DNA from: Melitaea cinxia
Lineage: Eukaryota; Arthropoda; Insecta; Lepidoptera; Nymphalidae
Length of the DNA stretch: 64,000 bases
Direction of reading: 5' to 3'
Assembly: GCF_905220565.1 (NCBI RefSeq)
Contig: NC_059404.1
Span: 5,980,472-6,044,471 of the forward strand
A program made the position numbers and the translations under genes. Shown here piece after piece: positions 11,405 to 22,577 of the stretch; position 1 is the stretch's first letter, and each line of letters starts with the position of its first letter. The notes under the pieces were generated by a model. It saw only the letters and a program-made list of their open reading frames with translations. It was not told where the DNA came from and did no database searches.

Positions 11405-11643
11405 ATGAGTAAAGTTCGCTATCAGGTGCACGTAATAACAACCGGGACTGACAGCCTAGCGTGTTCTCCGAGGCTAGGTTGGGAGAACCACAAGGATTAA
11501 CAACTAGATTGAAAATAAATATTTGTATAAACATAAATATCCACTCCAAGCGGGAATTGAACCCGCGACCGTCAGTGTTTAGGCGCCGCCGACGCGGCAC
11601 ATGCACCATTATATCAAAGCGGTCGTCAAACAGCAAAAGGTAA
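11405..11643 (-). mobile_element. Second tRNA-derived SINE, tail-to-head with the first
   Basis: On the minus strand the head contains ATAATGGTGCATGTGCCGCG and a good RNA polymerase III B box, GGGTTCAATTCCCGC. The body ends GATAGCGAACTTTACTCATA. It resembles a tRNA gene over about 75 bases, but the acceptor stem does not close and the SINE body follows, so it is not a functional tRNA. Confidence 0.7.
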
Positions 11644-12325
11644 CTGCTATAAATTGTTGAGAAATTCCCTCGAGTGTTTATGGGCTCCATCATCAAACCT
11701 GGTCCTGTGACACAGATGACCACACAGCAGGTAATTCCTCGAATATCTTTCGTCTCCATCATCAGACTGTAATACACTTGTAACTCATATAGGTGCAAAG
11801 TTCTCATCGATAGAAACGAATTAAGTTCAAACAGCAGGTAATTGCTATAAATCGTTAAAGAGTTCCCTCGACTATCTTTTGTCTCCATCATCAGACTGTA
11901 ATGGCACTTATAACTAATACAGGTGCAAAGTTCTCATCAATAGAAACGAATTAAGATCAAAAAGCAGGTAATTGCTATAAATTGTTGAAGAGTTCCCTCG
12001 ACTATCTTTCTTCTCCATCATCAATCAGATCGACTCCAGACCTTTATTAAATAGTAGTGCTTTATAGTACTTAATGAAAACATGATTAAATTTACTAGTC
12101 ACCCGTACGATTTTTGAAAGTTTCCCTCGATTTCTCTGGGATCCCATCATCAGATCCTAGTTTCCTTATCATAGTACCAAACTAGGGATATCTCCTTCCC
12201 AACAAAAAAAGAATTATCAAAATCGGTTCATAAACGAAAAAGTTATTTCCGAACATACATTAAAATATATATATATACACGGTCGAATTGAGTAACCTCC
12301 TCCTTTTTTTGAAGTCGGTTGAAAA
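11630..12325 (-). repeat. Helitron-like repeat with 127-131 bp internal tandem units
   Basis: Units containing AGCAGGTAATTGCTATAAAT, GAGTTCCCTCGACTATCTT and CTCCATCATCAGACTGTAAT begin at about 11630 (diverged), 11727 (partial), 11832 and 11963. The last two are 131 bp apart. The end, CTCCTCCTTTTTTTGAAGTC at 12299-12318, is a common lepidopteran repeat terminus. A minus-strand open frame of 162 codons here comes from the repeat units and the neighbouring SINE, not from a gene. Confidence 0.65.
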
Positions 12326-12933
12326 GAAGACAAATTGTAAAGATTACTTATTATTATTGATTATTATATATAAACCAGATGCATAGCAAAGACAATCGAT
12401 TGTGAAGTATCAATTTCGTCCAAGCACAGTACACACAAAAAACTCATTTTTTACGGAATTATTACTTGCGCTGAAGCGATACAGCCGTGCTTCCATGAGC
12501 GCGTTTCGGCGCGGAATGACGAACGACGATGGTTCACTTGTAAAAAATGTATGAAGAAATTTGAGAGCGTTTCTTATTTTTCTCATAAATGGAAATATTA
12601 TTTATTTTTATATAAAATATCTAGCGCTACGCATAGAGGACTAAATAAGCAACAATTTCTTAGTGTATTTATTTTTCTTAGTGCAGTGTATTTAGGCTAT
12701 AATGGTTCCAATTCAGACCCGTCTTTTTTTAATTTTTTGCGATTTCTGTGATGGTTAAACTGTATTTGTGTGAAAAGTTTGTATGGGGCTATAGAATTTT
12801 TATGGTCTCACTCGGAGATGAATATATTATCTTTTATTTGAAACCAAGATATCCTCTCAGGGTGACTTCTAATTAATAAAAATGGTACGTGAAAAACACT
12901 GATATTTGTAGAAAAATGTGATAGCGTCCTTAA

Positions 12934-14217
12934 TGTAAATTTAATTTCTAACATATCTTTTTATCTTTGGATAAATGTTATCGCCTTGCAGCCGCCACCT
13001 TTACTCAATAGAAACGCAACCTTACTGATAGCTTCTTAAATAATGCAAGCACTTCCAAACTACCATCTAGAATGTTCTATATTCACAAGTAAGCTTTAAG
13101 GTAATTTTTCTCGTAAGTTTCTCGACAAACACTTTAAGACCGGACTTTGAAATCATATTTGCACTCGACGAAACGTTAATTACATTTTTATAGCTATAAG
13201 TATCACAATTACCGATAAAAATCGCTATAAATTACTTTATAAACACTGGTTACATTTTTTCTATTCATCGGTAGAAATAAAGTTAAGTAAATAAAATAAT
13301 ACAACACTTGATAAAAAACACTCAAAAAGTGTTTTTGAAATTAATTTAAAACGATTATTTGTACAATAACATTACGCTTCAATAACTCAAAGATTAATAT
13401 AATTGTTTGATGCTATCTTCACATATTCGAACAAAATGAGCTACAAATGAGCTTATTCAAATAAACATCAGATATGATTTCGTTTAAAGTGAATTTATAA
13501 AGACATTAGCCGGATAAGTGTGATCAATATCGCCGTCATAACCGTCTCGTTCGATACGAAAAATCCATGCGTTAGGAGAACGAGATATATAACGATTTAA
13601 AATAGTCGGCGTGCCCTACAACAAGAATCTCTGTGTTAACAGTCACGCGATGTGCTTACACGAAAGTGTTGTCTTTAAGAGATGTGCTAGATAGTACCTA
13701 GGTTTGCTTAATTGGCTATAAATGCAGATAGAACTAAATGTATTTCCTTTTAAATCCAGAATGGATTTTTTAGATTCGATTAATTAATTATTATGCTGAT
13801 ACGACCGAAATCAATCGTAGACTATTCATTACCTATGTAGGAAAGCGGTTTCGGAGAAATAGATCTTTGTCATTAAGAGTTCAGTTGCTAAATATATATA
13901 ATACTAAATAATACGATTTAATGAGTGAATGGCGCTAAAAAGATTTATGTTGAACCTTGGTAAAAATTGGGTTGTTTCCATTCACATATATGTAAGGGAG
14001 CCTTGATTTCTTATAAGAAGAAAAATAGTACTAAATAACCTTTAATAATAACCCAAGAACCTTAAAAAAATTTGAATTTTTTACATATTAGATTACAATA
14101 ATTAATAAAAATTGTATGTGTTAAATGTACGAAACGTAAAAAGTGTATGAAAAAACGTATGGAAGTACCTTGACTACGTATATTATATGCCAACAGAAAA
14201 CTTCACTTTCGATTATC
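12934..14217. other. AT-rich DNA, no feature recognised
   Basis: No coherent ORF or repeat is seen. A GC-richer patch lies at about 13510-13680. Regulatory function cannot be judged from the sequence alone. Confidence 0.45.
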
Positions 14218-14231
14218 CTAAACAATTACTG

Positions 14232-14312
14232 GATGAGGATTGCGGAAAACCGGGATGTCTGACGAAACTTGGGGAGGCCTATGTCCAGCAGTGGACTGCA
14301 ATAGCCCGAGTA
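14232..14312 (+). mobile_element. LINE 3' end fragment
   Basis: It contains GGATGAGGATTGCGG and then GGGGAGGCCTATGTCCAGCA, the conserved 3' terminus of a lepidopteran non-LTR family, here in sense orientation. Everything upstream is missing, as expected for 5' truncation. Confidence 0.6.
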
Positions 14313-14334
14313 GAAATTTTTTTGTGTTCCTTCC

Positions 14335-14890
14335 GGACATGCCCGATCTGGATCGGATAAGGTATGTAACGCAGAAGATTTGTCTGGACCTAATCAGGAT
14401 GAGATGAGATTTTCTGGCTCCGGTCCTTTTGAAAAACACAAATGTATATTCTTGAAAAAATTATTTAAAAAAGAGTGGTTTGATATTATAAATATTATGT
14501 TACTTAACATAATTATTATTATATTTATTTCCGTTTACGTTTCCAATGTATTATTTATTTTGGTTTTTACTTTAAATATCAATTATTTTTATACTATTAA
14601 TTAAAAACATCGATAGCGCGATTCAGGCTCAGTTCGCGTAATTTCTTTCAGGCTATCCTGATTTGGACCAGACCTGGTCCTGATGCAGTTATGCCTTACC
14701 ATACTTGATTATATTTTACATCAGGCTATCCTGATCTGGACCGGACCGGGTCCTGATCCAGTATGCCTTACCATACTTGATTATATTTTACACTAGGCTA
14801 TCCTTGTCTGGACCAGACCTAGTCCTGATAGAGCTTGCCGAATAAGGCATGCCTCATTCTATCCCCATCCGGTCCAGATCTAGATCTGCT
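14335..14890. repeat. 72-73 bp minisatellite with GGACC palindromes
   Basis: Units start AGGCTATCCTGAT at 14650 and 14723, with a diverged third (AGGCTATCCTTGT) at 14795. Each has a near-palindrome of the form GGACCAGACCTGGTCC followed by TGCCTTACCATACTTGAT. Related words (GATCTGGATCGGATAAGG, GGACCTAATCAGGATGAG) occur at 14340-14410, so the array may once have been longer. It has no coding potential. Confidence 0.7.
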
Positions 14891-15781
14891 TGAGTTTGAC
14901 TTTTTTTCTAGTCGGGAGGCTGAACTGATAATTGATATACTTATTACTATTTTTGAGGAAGTTACCTATAAGCTTTATAGCGTCGACCTTCGCTGGATGC
15001 TAAGTGTCTGCCAGTCTGATTAGAAAGGAAAATTAACGTTAGGGAAAAATCGAAGGGTAATGTTTATTTGCATATTTAACATTATTATTAACATGTCATA
15101 AATATTACATTATGTATACTGAATATATTGTTATAAACATTTTTGATTTTCAAAATATCTAATCATAGTGTATTAATTGGTTCCAAACTTGCATCTGTAA
15201 TTATAGATTTTTTTCATTAATTATTATTAAGAAAACGACCTTAATCAATTCATGATCAAGTTACTAATTAGTGACGGACGGCAATTTTACGATAACGCCT
15301 TACGATATAATTGTGTTGTAATTTTAGTAGGTAGGTATGTCTTTTATCTGCATATTAAAATTAACATATTTAAATTTACGTAAGCTAATTATTTATTTTG
15401 ATGAATTAATTACTGTAACAATTTATTCAAAATCAATAAAATAGTGATTAAATTCTTTTACGATCTAAAAAAATTGTGAAAAATTGATTGTGTTTTTTTT
15501 TAAATGATATATAATAATATTAGTTTATATGTAATAGGTAATATTAGTTTTACTACAGTCAAATTAAATAATGTGTATATGAATATTTAGGTTTGTTTTG
15601 TATGTGTTAGCTAGTCTCATAACTGGCTCAAATTTAAAAATCATCTTTGTATAGCAAACCACGTTGATTGAACAAAGTTCTTTCTCAAACAAAATTCTAA
15701 GCTAAAATTTGACAATTATAGTCCCTCAAGGCCTCCCTTAAAGAAAAAGTAAGGGCGAACGACGTCTGGTTTTAATTGTAA
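14891..15781. other. AT-rich DNA, no feature recognised
   Basis: Mostly A and T with short poly-T and poly-A runs. No repeat copy matching others in the window and no exon-like frame. Confidence 0.45.
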
Positions 15782-15995
15782 TCTATACTAATATTATAAA
15801 GACGAAAGATTTGATTATTTATTTGTTTGTTTGCATTGAATAGGCTTCGAAACTACTTGAATGTATGTTGGGAAGCTACACTATCCGCGGGTGACCTAGG
15901 CTATATTGTGTTATGAAACCCAAGGTATTAAAAATTACCGAAAATATTCTTTACATTGCGTGCGCTGCGAAAACTTTTGATGATACAATAAAATA
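15782..15995 (+). mobile_element. Helitron 5' part, 3' end lost
   Basis: It starts TCTATACTAATATTATAAAG after an A, a classic lepidopteran Helitron 5' end, followed by TTTGTTTGTTTGCATTGAAT and GAAACTACTTGAATG. Later text (GTGCGCTGCGAAAACTTTTG) is also typical of the family. No terminal hairpin plus CTAG is found downstream. Confidence 0.65.
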
Positions 15996-16429
15996 AAGTA
16001 CTTGGCATAGCACCTCATTATTTACAAAAAAGTGTCGGGACAGCATATGTCTAACTATTACAGTTAGGTATGTCACAATAAATGTTCTTTTATTTTAAAA
16101 AAATAATTGAAATACCGTCGCTAAAAAGGCTCTTTTAATTGTATCTTGGTATTAACACTTATCCAATTAAATTACTTCATATTCAAGACTGCTTCAATAC
16201 CTTTGTTCGATTCGGATATTCCGTTCGAAAGATATCACGAGTTTATAAATGTACCTAAGTACCTATTAGAAAAAAGTAGCGCGCTCGTCGCTTACCCTGC
16301 TCGACTAGCCTTATACAATTTAGCCGTTACTGGGGTATGGATCGTTTCTTAATAATTTTATTTTTTTAGTAACCTGACTCAAATAGAAAGAAGTGTTTAT
16401 GTGTGTGTATTATAACTTTTCTGATAGTG

Positions 16430-16575
16430 ACGGGGTTTTTTTGTGGAAAGCTTTAGGGGAGGCCTATGCTAGAAAGCAAGATAATCTTAACGTACCAGTG
16501 TCAACTAGTAATTAACTAATAATGTAAGTATAAGATTGTTTAAATAAAGGTTATTATTATTATTATTATTTTTAA
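16430..16575 (+). mobile_element. Retroelement 3' end with (ATT)n tail
   Basis: It contains GGGGAGGCCTATGC, a shortened form of the conserved 3' motif, then TTTAAATAAAGGTTATTATT and a short (ATT)n microsatellite (about 16552-16570). RTE-type retroelements commonly end in such simple repeats. Confidence 0.6.
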
Positions 16576-17171
16576 TATTGAAATTGTTGTTAAATACCCT
16601 TGGCAAGCCGGGGCGGGCTGCTATTACTAACATAAGTAGAGACTTTACAAGTTACTTTATTAATTAAATGATGAGGAGTCAGCCATTATTCGATTTTTAT
16701 ATCGTTATATGAATAAGAAGTTTACATATCTCACATTTAATAAAAACCCGAAAAATATCTTTAAAAATGTACCACTAACCCTAATTGTTTAATGAGATTA
16801 TAGCGGTAATTACTTGTTTGATTATCGCTTCAAAGATAACTGTCGTTCTGCCAGATTCTAAAAACTTATTATAGTTTACGATCAAGTTTTACCAGTTTTG
16901 ATGCGATACAATTTTAATTAACTATTTTATAGCTTTGGTTTTACTTGTGAAGTAGAATAATAAAACGACGTTATAAGCGATTTGGTAATTTAATGTTTTA
17001 TAATGTGTTAGTACGCGTAATAATTAAAAACATAATAGTTTAAGTTTAGTGAACATTAAGGTTTCGATGTCGTATTAATAGTCAATGTTCAAATAAAATA
17101 ATTTTCTTATTAATAATTGACATTTTTATTAATTAATAGGATATTATAAAGTTAAACAAAAAAATCATCAC

Positions 17172-17510
17172 ATCATCGCTTCAGCCTAATGTAGTCCACT
17201 GCTGGACATAGGTCTCCACAAGTTCGCGTCAAAAATGGAGTGGACTCATGTGTTTTGCCCATAGTCACAACGCTGGCCAGGCGAGCTGGTGGCCGCAGGG
17301 CTGGATTTATCGCAGCGAAGACGCTGCTGCCCGTCTTCGGCCTGTGTATTTCAAACCCAGCAGTTAGATGGTTATCGCCATCGGTCGGCTATTTAAGTTC
17401 AAGGCGGTGGTGAAACTGTGTTATTCCTTAGTCGCCTCTTACGACACCCATGGGAGGAGAGAGGGTGGCTATATACTTAATGCCGTAACCACACATAATA
17501 AAAATAGTGT
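17172..17510 (-). mobile_element. Dispersed retroelement copy, about 340 bp
   Basis: It aligns along its length with 39469-39803: AGTCCACTGCTGGACATAGG, ACTCATGTGTTTTGCCCATA, GACGCTGCTGCCCGTCTTCG, CTCTTACGACACCCATGGGA. By the position of the conserved 3' motif it lies in reverse orientation. Short frames inside are not maintained between copies, so it is non-coding and may be a SINE or a LINE 3' untranslated region. Confidence 0.7.
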
Positions 17511-17595
17511 GATATTATAAAAGGTAATCGCATGCAAAAAAATAGCATTCGTAAGCAAAAAAATAGTGTGATATTATTAAAGGTAATCGCATCGT
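17505..17595 (+). repeat. Direct repeat pair, 58-bp period
   Basis: AATAGTGTGATATTATAAAA followed by GGTAATCGCAT occurs twice (about 17506 and 17564) with one base changed. GCAAAAAAATAG separates them. It could be a short tandem duplication at the border of the retroelement copy. Confidence 0.5.
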
Positions 17596-17639
17596 TGTAA
17601 CCGAGAGCGACCAATAAAAAGCGCAAAGTTTGCAACGCG

Positions 17640-17834
17640 GTGTTTTTTCAATTGCAATTTTCCAGTGTTTTCATATTTCCGCCGGGCGTGCAATATCACT
17701 TTCGTGTTTTTGCATCGCTCACTGCCACGCGTATATTCAAAATGCCTGATTCCACCACCAGTATTTTAATTACTCGTTTTGAGAATGATTTATTACACAC
17801 TCAGACGCAAATGGCACTGCCAGTGTGTTGGTGA
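17640..17834 (+). CDS. Short open frame of unknown nature
   Basis: An open frame of about 64 codons, with an internal ATG in good context (TTCAAAATG) at 17742 that starts a 30-residue peptide, MPDSTTSILITRFENDLLHT and ten more, ending TGA 17832-17834. The stretch is GC-richer than what follows, and a TTTTCCAG at 17660-17667 could be a splice acceptor. I do not recognise it. It may be the 5' end of an old transposon ORF, a host exon or chance. Confidence 0.2.
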   Translation: MFFQLQFSSVFIFPPGVQYHFRVFASLTATRIFKMPDSTTSILITRFENDLLHTQTQMALPVCW

Positions 17835-17904
17835 TATCAATGTTTTCGTAACAAATAAAGTGTATTGCGTATCAAAAATATTGTTGAAATTTATTTTTAG
17901 AGAG

Positions 17905-18150
17905 ATAAACAAGACTATGTTTCATAGATTTTTTTATAAATATAATTTCAAAATAGAAGACCCCATACAAATTTATCAAATTGTTTACGTTTTGATGAGT
18001 GAAATTTTATTTAAAGAGTTAAATTATATGTTTTTAAAAAAACAATATGATTCATAGGATTTTTTTATAAATATGTATAACTTTTAAAAGCCAGTATTCC
18101 ATACAAACCCATAACATTTTTGAAAAGTTTTGAGGAGTAAATTTTCATCA
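17905..18150 (+). repeat. Diverged tandem pair, about 130-bp unit
   Basis: TTCATAGATTTTTTTATAAA near 17922 and TTCATAGGATTTTTTTATAA near 18050 begin two similar units. Each continues to CCATACAAA and a TTTTGA-GAGT-AAATTTT segment. Origin unknown. Confidence 0.4.
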
Positions 18151-19890
18151 CTAAGAAAAAACCAGAAAAGATACAGGCATGAGTCATATCTTAAGTAACA
18201 ATTTTTATTATATTAAGTAAAAATATAGGTATTTTAAAAACAGTAAATTTTGTGTGAACTTTTAGTATTAGTTTCGAAACGATTATAATTAAATTTATTA
18301 AGGAAATAGACAATAATATAAAAGTCACGAATGTTGTCTCACAAGATCAAAATCCGTTACACATTAGGAAAAAAAAACATTTCAAAATTCTGCTTGAGCA
18401 TTAATTATTGTCTCCGAAATAACAAGTCAGACTACTATTTTAATTTATTTTGGTAGTTTATTGAATTGAATCAATCAGCGCGTATAATTTGTTTTATTAA
18501 AATTACATAAAAATTAGTAATAATTTCCTGCGTTAATTTTTTTAAAATTTATTTTTCAGACTACGGACGTGAGTTCGAGTCTAGTCTGTAACTTATATAT
18601 TTTCAAGTATTTGATTCACGTTTACAATTTAGTGGAAACAAGGATATTTTAGAGAAAAATCTGATATATGTACAAACCGCATTAGAATAGCGTGGCGACT
18701 TAATATATATTGGCAATTTCGGAACATTTAAACAAATTGGTTACCGTACTATTAGCATACTGTATAGTGTGTAGCCAGCACGAACTTGAACACTTAACAC
18801 TAAGTATAAATACCTAATTATATTTAAAATGCCTTGGCTATAGCGATCTTTTCAGATTTAAATATCGCTTTAATTATTACAACGGGTGGTTCTGCGTGGT
18901 AATCTTATAATAGGACTAGCTTTCACTTGTCGCCCCGTAACAATAAGGTTACAAATATCAACACAATATCTTTAGCATTCTTAAAATAATCTTAACAAAA
19001 ACTATTGCACAAGTTTGTTCAGGGCATTGTTAGCTTTTAAAGAATATTTCTTTACATGCACCGTTAGCCCCACGCGTTTTTAACATAAAAACTAAGCTAG
19101 TTTCTCTTCCTTTGTATTTTTCTTCACAAAGACCAAATTATGAGTTAGACATTTTTTGTTCTATGCGTGTTTCGTTTATTTATTTATTTCTTTTTTTCTT
19201 TTAGTTCCAATAGCATTTTACATTTTTGTTTGACCGGTAAAAAGGTTAAAGACAAATTCGTATATAATAATAACACAACTTAAACTTGCCATTGCAGATG
19301 TCATATTAAAATTTTGATTTATTCAACCGATTTTTATTAAGTATTTTTATCATGCTTAAAACAAAATCAAAAGTTAACAAGTGCAAAAAGCAAGAAATAT
19401 TCAGTAGGTGTTATCACATAAAAAATATATAGGTATATAAAGCTCAAAAAAGCTATATAGCTAATATAAAATATATAATAAAAAAGCTATATATAATAGA
19501 TAACATTAAAAAAAAGTTCAAGCCTCACGTCAATTCATTCAATTTTGACAAAAGAAAAGAAAACAGAGAGCCCTTTTTTCACTAGTATTGAATATTCCCA
19601 GAGACTTAAGTACACTCTAAGTAACATTAGGCTGCAAATTAGGTAATGACTATGTGAGAATAGTTTTAAGTATCAGAAGCAAATCTCGTTCCAAATTTAA
19701 TGTTCACAAGCTGATATAAGTTATTTATTGCCACAGAAAAGAAAACAACACTTCCGTTTATCTTGTATACAAATAGATTAATATGCATTTTATGTTAACA
19801 CGTTCTTGATTTTTCTGCTGGTATATTACATTGAGAATAATACATCGATAGAATATATTTGTAAACGCACATGCAAACAAAGATTAATCT
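18151..19890. other. AT-rich DNA, no feature recognised
   Basis: No gene or clear repeat. A stretch at 18560-18600 (GTGAGTTCGAGTCTAGTC) weakly resembles a tRNA B box, but no tRNA fold surrounds it. Confidence 0.45.
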
Positions 19891-20600
19891 TAAATTCGGC
19901 GCGAACATTGCGCCGTGTTCGCCGGTTGTGAGTCGCTGCTACATCTCATTGCTATATTCAAAACAATCGCGAAGCGTTCGATTTACGATCGGCATTCGTT
20001 CGTTCTAAATTTACATTGTTAGGGGCGGTACAAACAATTTGTGGATTGCAAGCAGCGAAATCTTGTCGCCCGGCACTCAAATAGTGATTTAGGAGACTAC
20101 TATAATACCTAAATCATGAGCTCATTGTCGACTCCCGACAGCAATCATCACTCGACAGTCTAGACGTTCGCAAAAATATCTCTCGCTTGTTTAACTTTTT
20201 GGTGTAGTAATTTTGTTTTTATTTATACTTACGTTGTTAGATAGAGCGATTCCGGTAGAGGTAAATGTTATGTAGTACCTATTTAAGTGCATTCACTTGT
20301 TTGTATTTTTAGTAGTATGTCATTCCATATTTTTTAACGAAAACTTACCTAAAATGATTCCAGTTATCCCTAAGCGGTAGGAAGAGTAGCTATATTGTAT
20401 CGGCGACTTAAACTACAATCACAATGAATTCATACAAAACTGACCCTGTATTTATTAAAAGGTAATCTATAGACGCTACAGCGCTGTTATATTACAATAT
20501 TTTGTACTTTAAAAATACTAATTTCATCTCTCTACCGAGGATATTATACAATTTTGTACTAGAAAATGAAAAACTCGTGTAGAACTATCACCGGTGGCGA
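19891..20600. promoter_or_regulatory. Candidate upstream regulatory region of the CpG-rich block
   Basis: This interval is GC-richer than average (especially 19890-20030 and 20120-20170) and lies just upstream of the only CpG-island-like block. It contains the hairpin-capable pair CGGCGC (19897-19902) and GCGCCG (19910-19915), with E2F-like CGGCGCGAA. Promoter-proximal function is inference. Confidence 0.25.
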
Positions 20601-20935
20601 GGTACACTCGTCCGTCTATATAGTGGTCCAGGTAGGAGGAGGATTTGTCGAACTTATTCAGTTTCGTGCGGTGTCGCGCGCGAGCTCAGAGCGCGAGCGT
20701 GGCGGGCGTAGCGGGTCGGGCGCGTGACGGCATCGCGCGGAGCGGCGGCGGCGCGCGACTGGCGTGTTCGCGGCGGGCGACTGCTGGGCGGGCGGCGCGT
20801 CGGCCGCGCGCGGCGCACTGCCGGCCGCCGCCGCGACGCCGCCCCGCCACCCCGCACTCGACACCCTAACGACGCCTGATTAAAAATTCTTACCAAACTT
20901 TCTTGCTGGGATAGCATCTTCTCACGCCTCTAAAC
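20601..20935 (+). promoter_or_regulatory. CpG-rich block: candidate promoter and 5' exon
   Basis: About 220 bp (20660-20880) are extremely GC- and CpG-rich in a window that is otherwise strongly AT-rich. TATATA lies at 20617-20622 and an arthropod-type initiator, TTCAGTTTCGTGC, at 20657-20669. Their 42-bp spacing is longer than the usual ~30, so they may not work together. Three long overlapping frames on both strands exist only because GC-rich DNA lacks stop codons, and none looks like a protein. A developmental-gene or long non-coding RNA 5' end is plausible; which one cannot be said. Confidence 0.45.
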
Positions 20936-22247
20936 GATCTCGTCGAGGACGGCCTCTGACGGCTTCTGATGGCCGTAAACTTTTTTCGTACCTATTGTTT
21001 TCGCTAGTTCAAGTGTGGACTACTTTGTTTTTTTGTACTTTTCCTAAGACCGTGAGTTCTAGATTATCTTTGAATATGTACAAGGTCTTGGTAGAACTCG
21101 TGTAAAATTTTCATGTTTCTAATTAGGTTAGTTTTGACATCAAACAGAATTATCACAACATTCGTACTACGTTACTGATTTAGCGAAAACTTGAAACCTG
21201 ATGCACACTAAGAAATATGTAATTTGCACTTGACAAGATGATGTTTTTTACATTCTGATGTATGTTACAATTACACGCTAACACGTAAATGTGTTGTTTG
21301 ATATTTAGTTAAAATAGGATATAAATCCTAATTTACCGTGTACTACAACTTAACAATAAACAAGTAGCTACTTTGCTCTTCGAGAAAACTACGTAAGTGT
21401 TAGACGCGTATATAGCCGATTGCCCCCACAATCTAAGTGGTGGTCGGATTACAAGCGACCTTTATGTGTAGGGAGGACATATAACTTTTTACTAGTTTTT
21501 GTCTTACTACGAATAATAGTAACGTTTTTAGACACTATATACGTATAACTTAAATTGACCTATTAAAACTGATTCCTCATAGAACCAAAAAAAAAAAAAA
21601 ATATCTGACACATACCTCTTACATTTTATTCTTCATTAGAAAAAAACTCAGATTAATAAGTATTACTGTAGTATCGCTGCGTTAACTTAAGTTTAATTTT
21701 AAGGGTTGACAAAGACATTTTCAATTTTTGGACCCTATCTATATTCTTATTTTAATATAAAATGACGAAATTTCTAACTTGTATAGATATCTATATATAA
21801 GATACTATCACAGAAAGCTAATTAAACAATTATTATACAGATATAATTTACGGTATAGTTAGCGGAACTTCTTATTTTTTAAAAAAAACTTACCACCTTA
21901 TATTATACCTACTTATCGATTAAGATCTATAATATGATAAGATCTTTAAAACTAATAATTCAAATAAAAAAATTGATTGAATTTTGTAAATTAGGTAACA
22001 AAAAAAAAAAAGAAAAAATCCTCAATCGACATCCAATACCTATAGATACCGCCCAGCGGGCTCAAAGGACCCCTCTAATCGCCCCCTTCACGGGAAAGCG
22101 TGACGGCCCACAAATATAATTTAGGTAAAACTTTCTCCCTTTATACGCGTCTACTGTTTTTCACTGCATTGAATATGATTACGTTTTGTAAACAATTATC
22201 TGAACACGCAATTTATTAATTAGTATACAAAAATAATAGGTATAAAT
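20936..22247. other. AT-rich DNA downstream of the CpG block
   Basis: If 20601-20935 is a first exon, this would be its intron. GC-richer words at 20940-20985 (GAGGACGGCCTCTGACGGCT) taper off quickly. No further exon or repeat is recognisable. Confidence 0.4.
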
Positions 22248-22265
22248 AATATATATATATATATA
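22248..22265. repeat. (AT)n microsatellite
   Basis: A short run of alternating T and A immediately beside the Helitron 3' end. Confidence 0.7.
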
Positions 22266-22577
22266 TTAGCTGACTCGGCAAACGTTGTCTTGCCGCTAAA
22301 CGCTATTTAAAAATAGGGGTTGGTGGTAGAAGGTTGAAAATTTAGGGTTGTATGTATTTTTCAACGCCGAATCATAATAAAATAAAAAATAAATAATTTA
22401 TCAAAAAATTTAAAAAATTAGGGATGGACTACTCTTAACATTTAGGGGGATGAAAAATAGATGTTTTTCGTTTCTCAGACCTACCCAATATGCACACAAA
22501 ATTTCATGAGAATCGGTCAAGCCGTTTCGGAGGAGTTTAACTACAAACACTGCGGCACGAGAATTTTATATATTAGA
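22266..22577 (-). mobile_element. Non-autonomous Helitron, 312 bp
   Basis: Read on the minus strand it starts TCTAATATATAAAATTCTCG after A and ends GAGTCAGCTAA before T, giving the allowed CTRR terminus as CTAA. The 3' hairpin is GGCAA...TTGCC. Internal words such as GACCGATTCTCATGAAATTT are typical of the class. It has no ORF. Confidence 0.75.

Larger units (their letters stand above)
10272..12933. mobile_element. TTAA-flanked DNA transposon shell with nested insertions, 2.65 kb
   Basis: TTAA at 10272-10275 and 12930-12933 brackets the perfect 19-bp terminal repeat GGACGCTATCACATTTTTC (10276-10294) and its complement (12911-12929). A TTAA target duplication is used by piggyBac and also by Sola3 elements; the terminal bases do not decide between them. 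No transposase frame is present. The original element is the outer parts, about 10276-10700 and 12340-12929. The middle 1.6 kb is later insertions annotated separately, so the ancestor was a MITE-like element of roughly 1 kb. Confidence 0.75.

Noticed and set aside
11535..11610. tRNA gene on the minus strand
   Set aside because: A good B box is present, but the acceptor stem does not pair and a SINE body follows.
11403..11891. 162-codon minus-strand frame
   Set aside because: It is composed of SINE sequence and 131-bp tandem units of a Helitron-like repeat.
18555..18610. tRNA or SINE head suggested by GAGTTCGAGTCTAG
   Set aside because: No A box, fold or SINE body could be found around it.
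20645..20917. Three overlapping open frames on both strands
   Set aside because: They arise because GC-rich DNA rarely contains stop codons; the products are Arg/Ala/Pro low-complexity in every frame.
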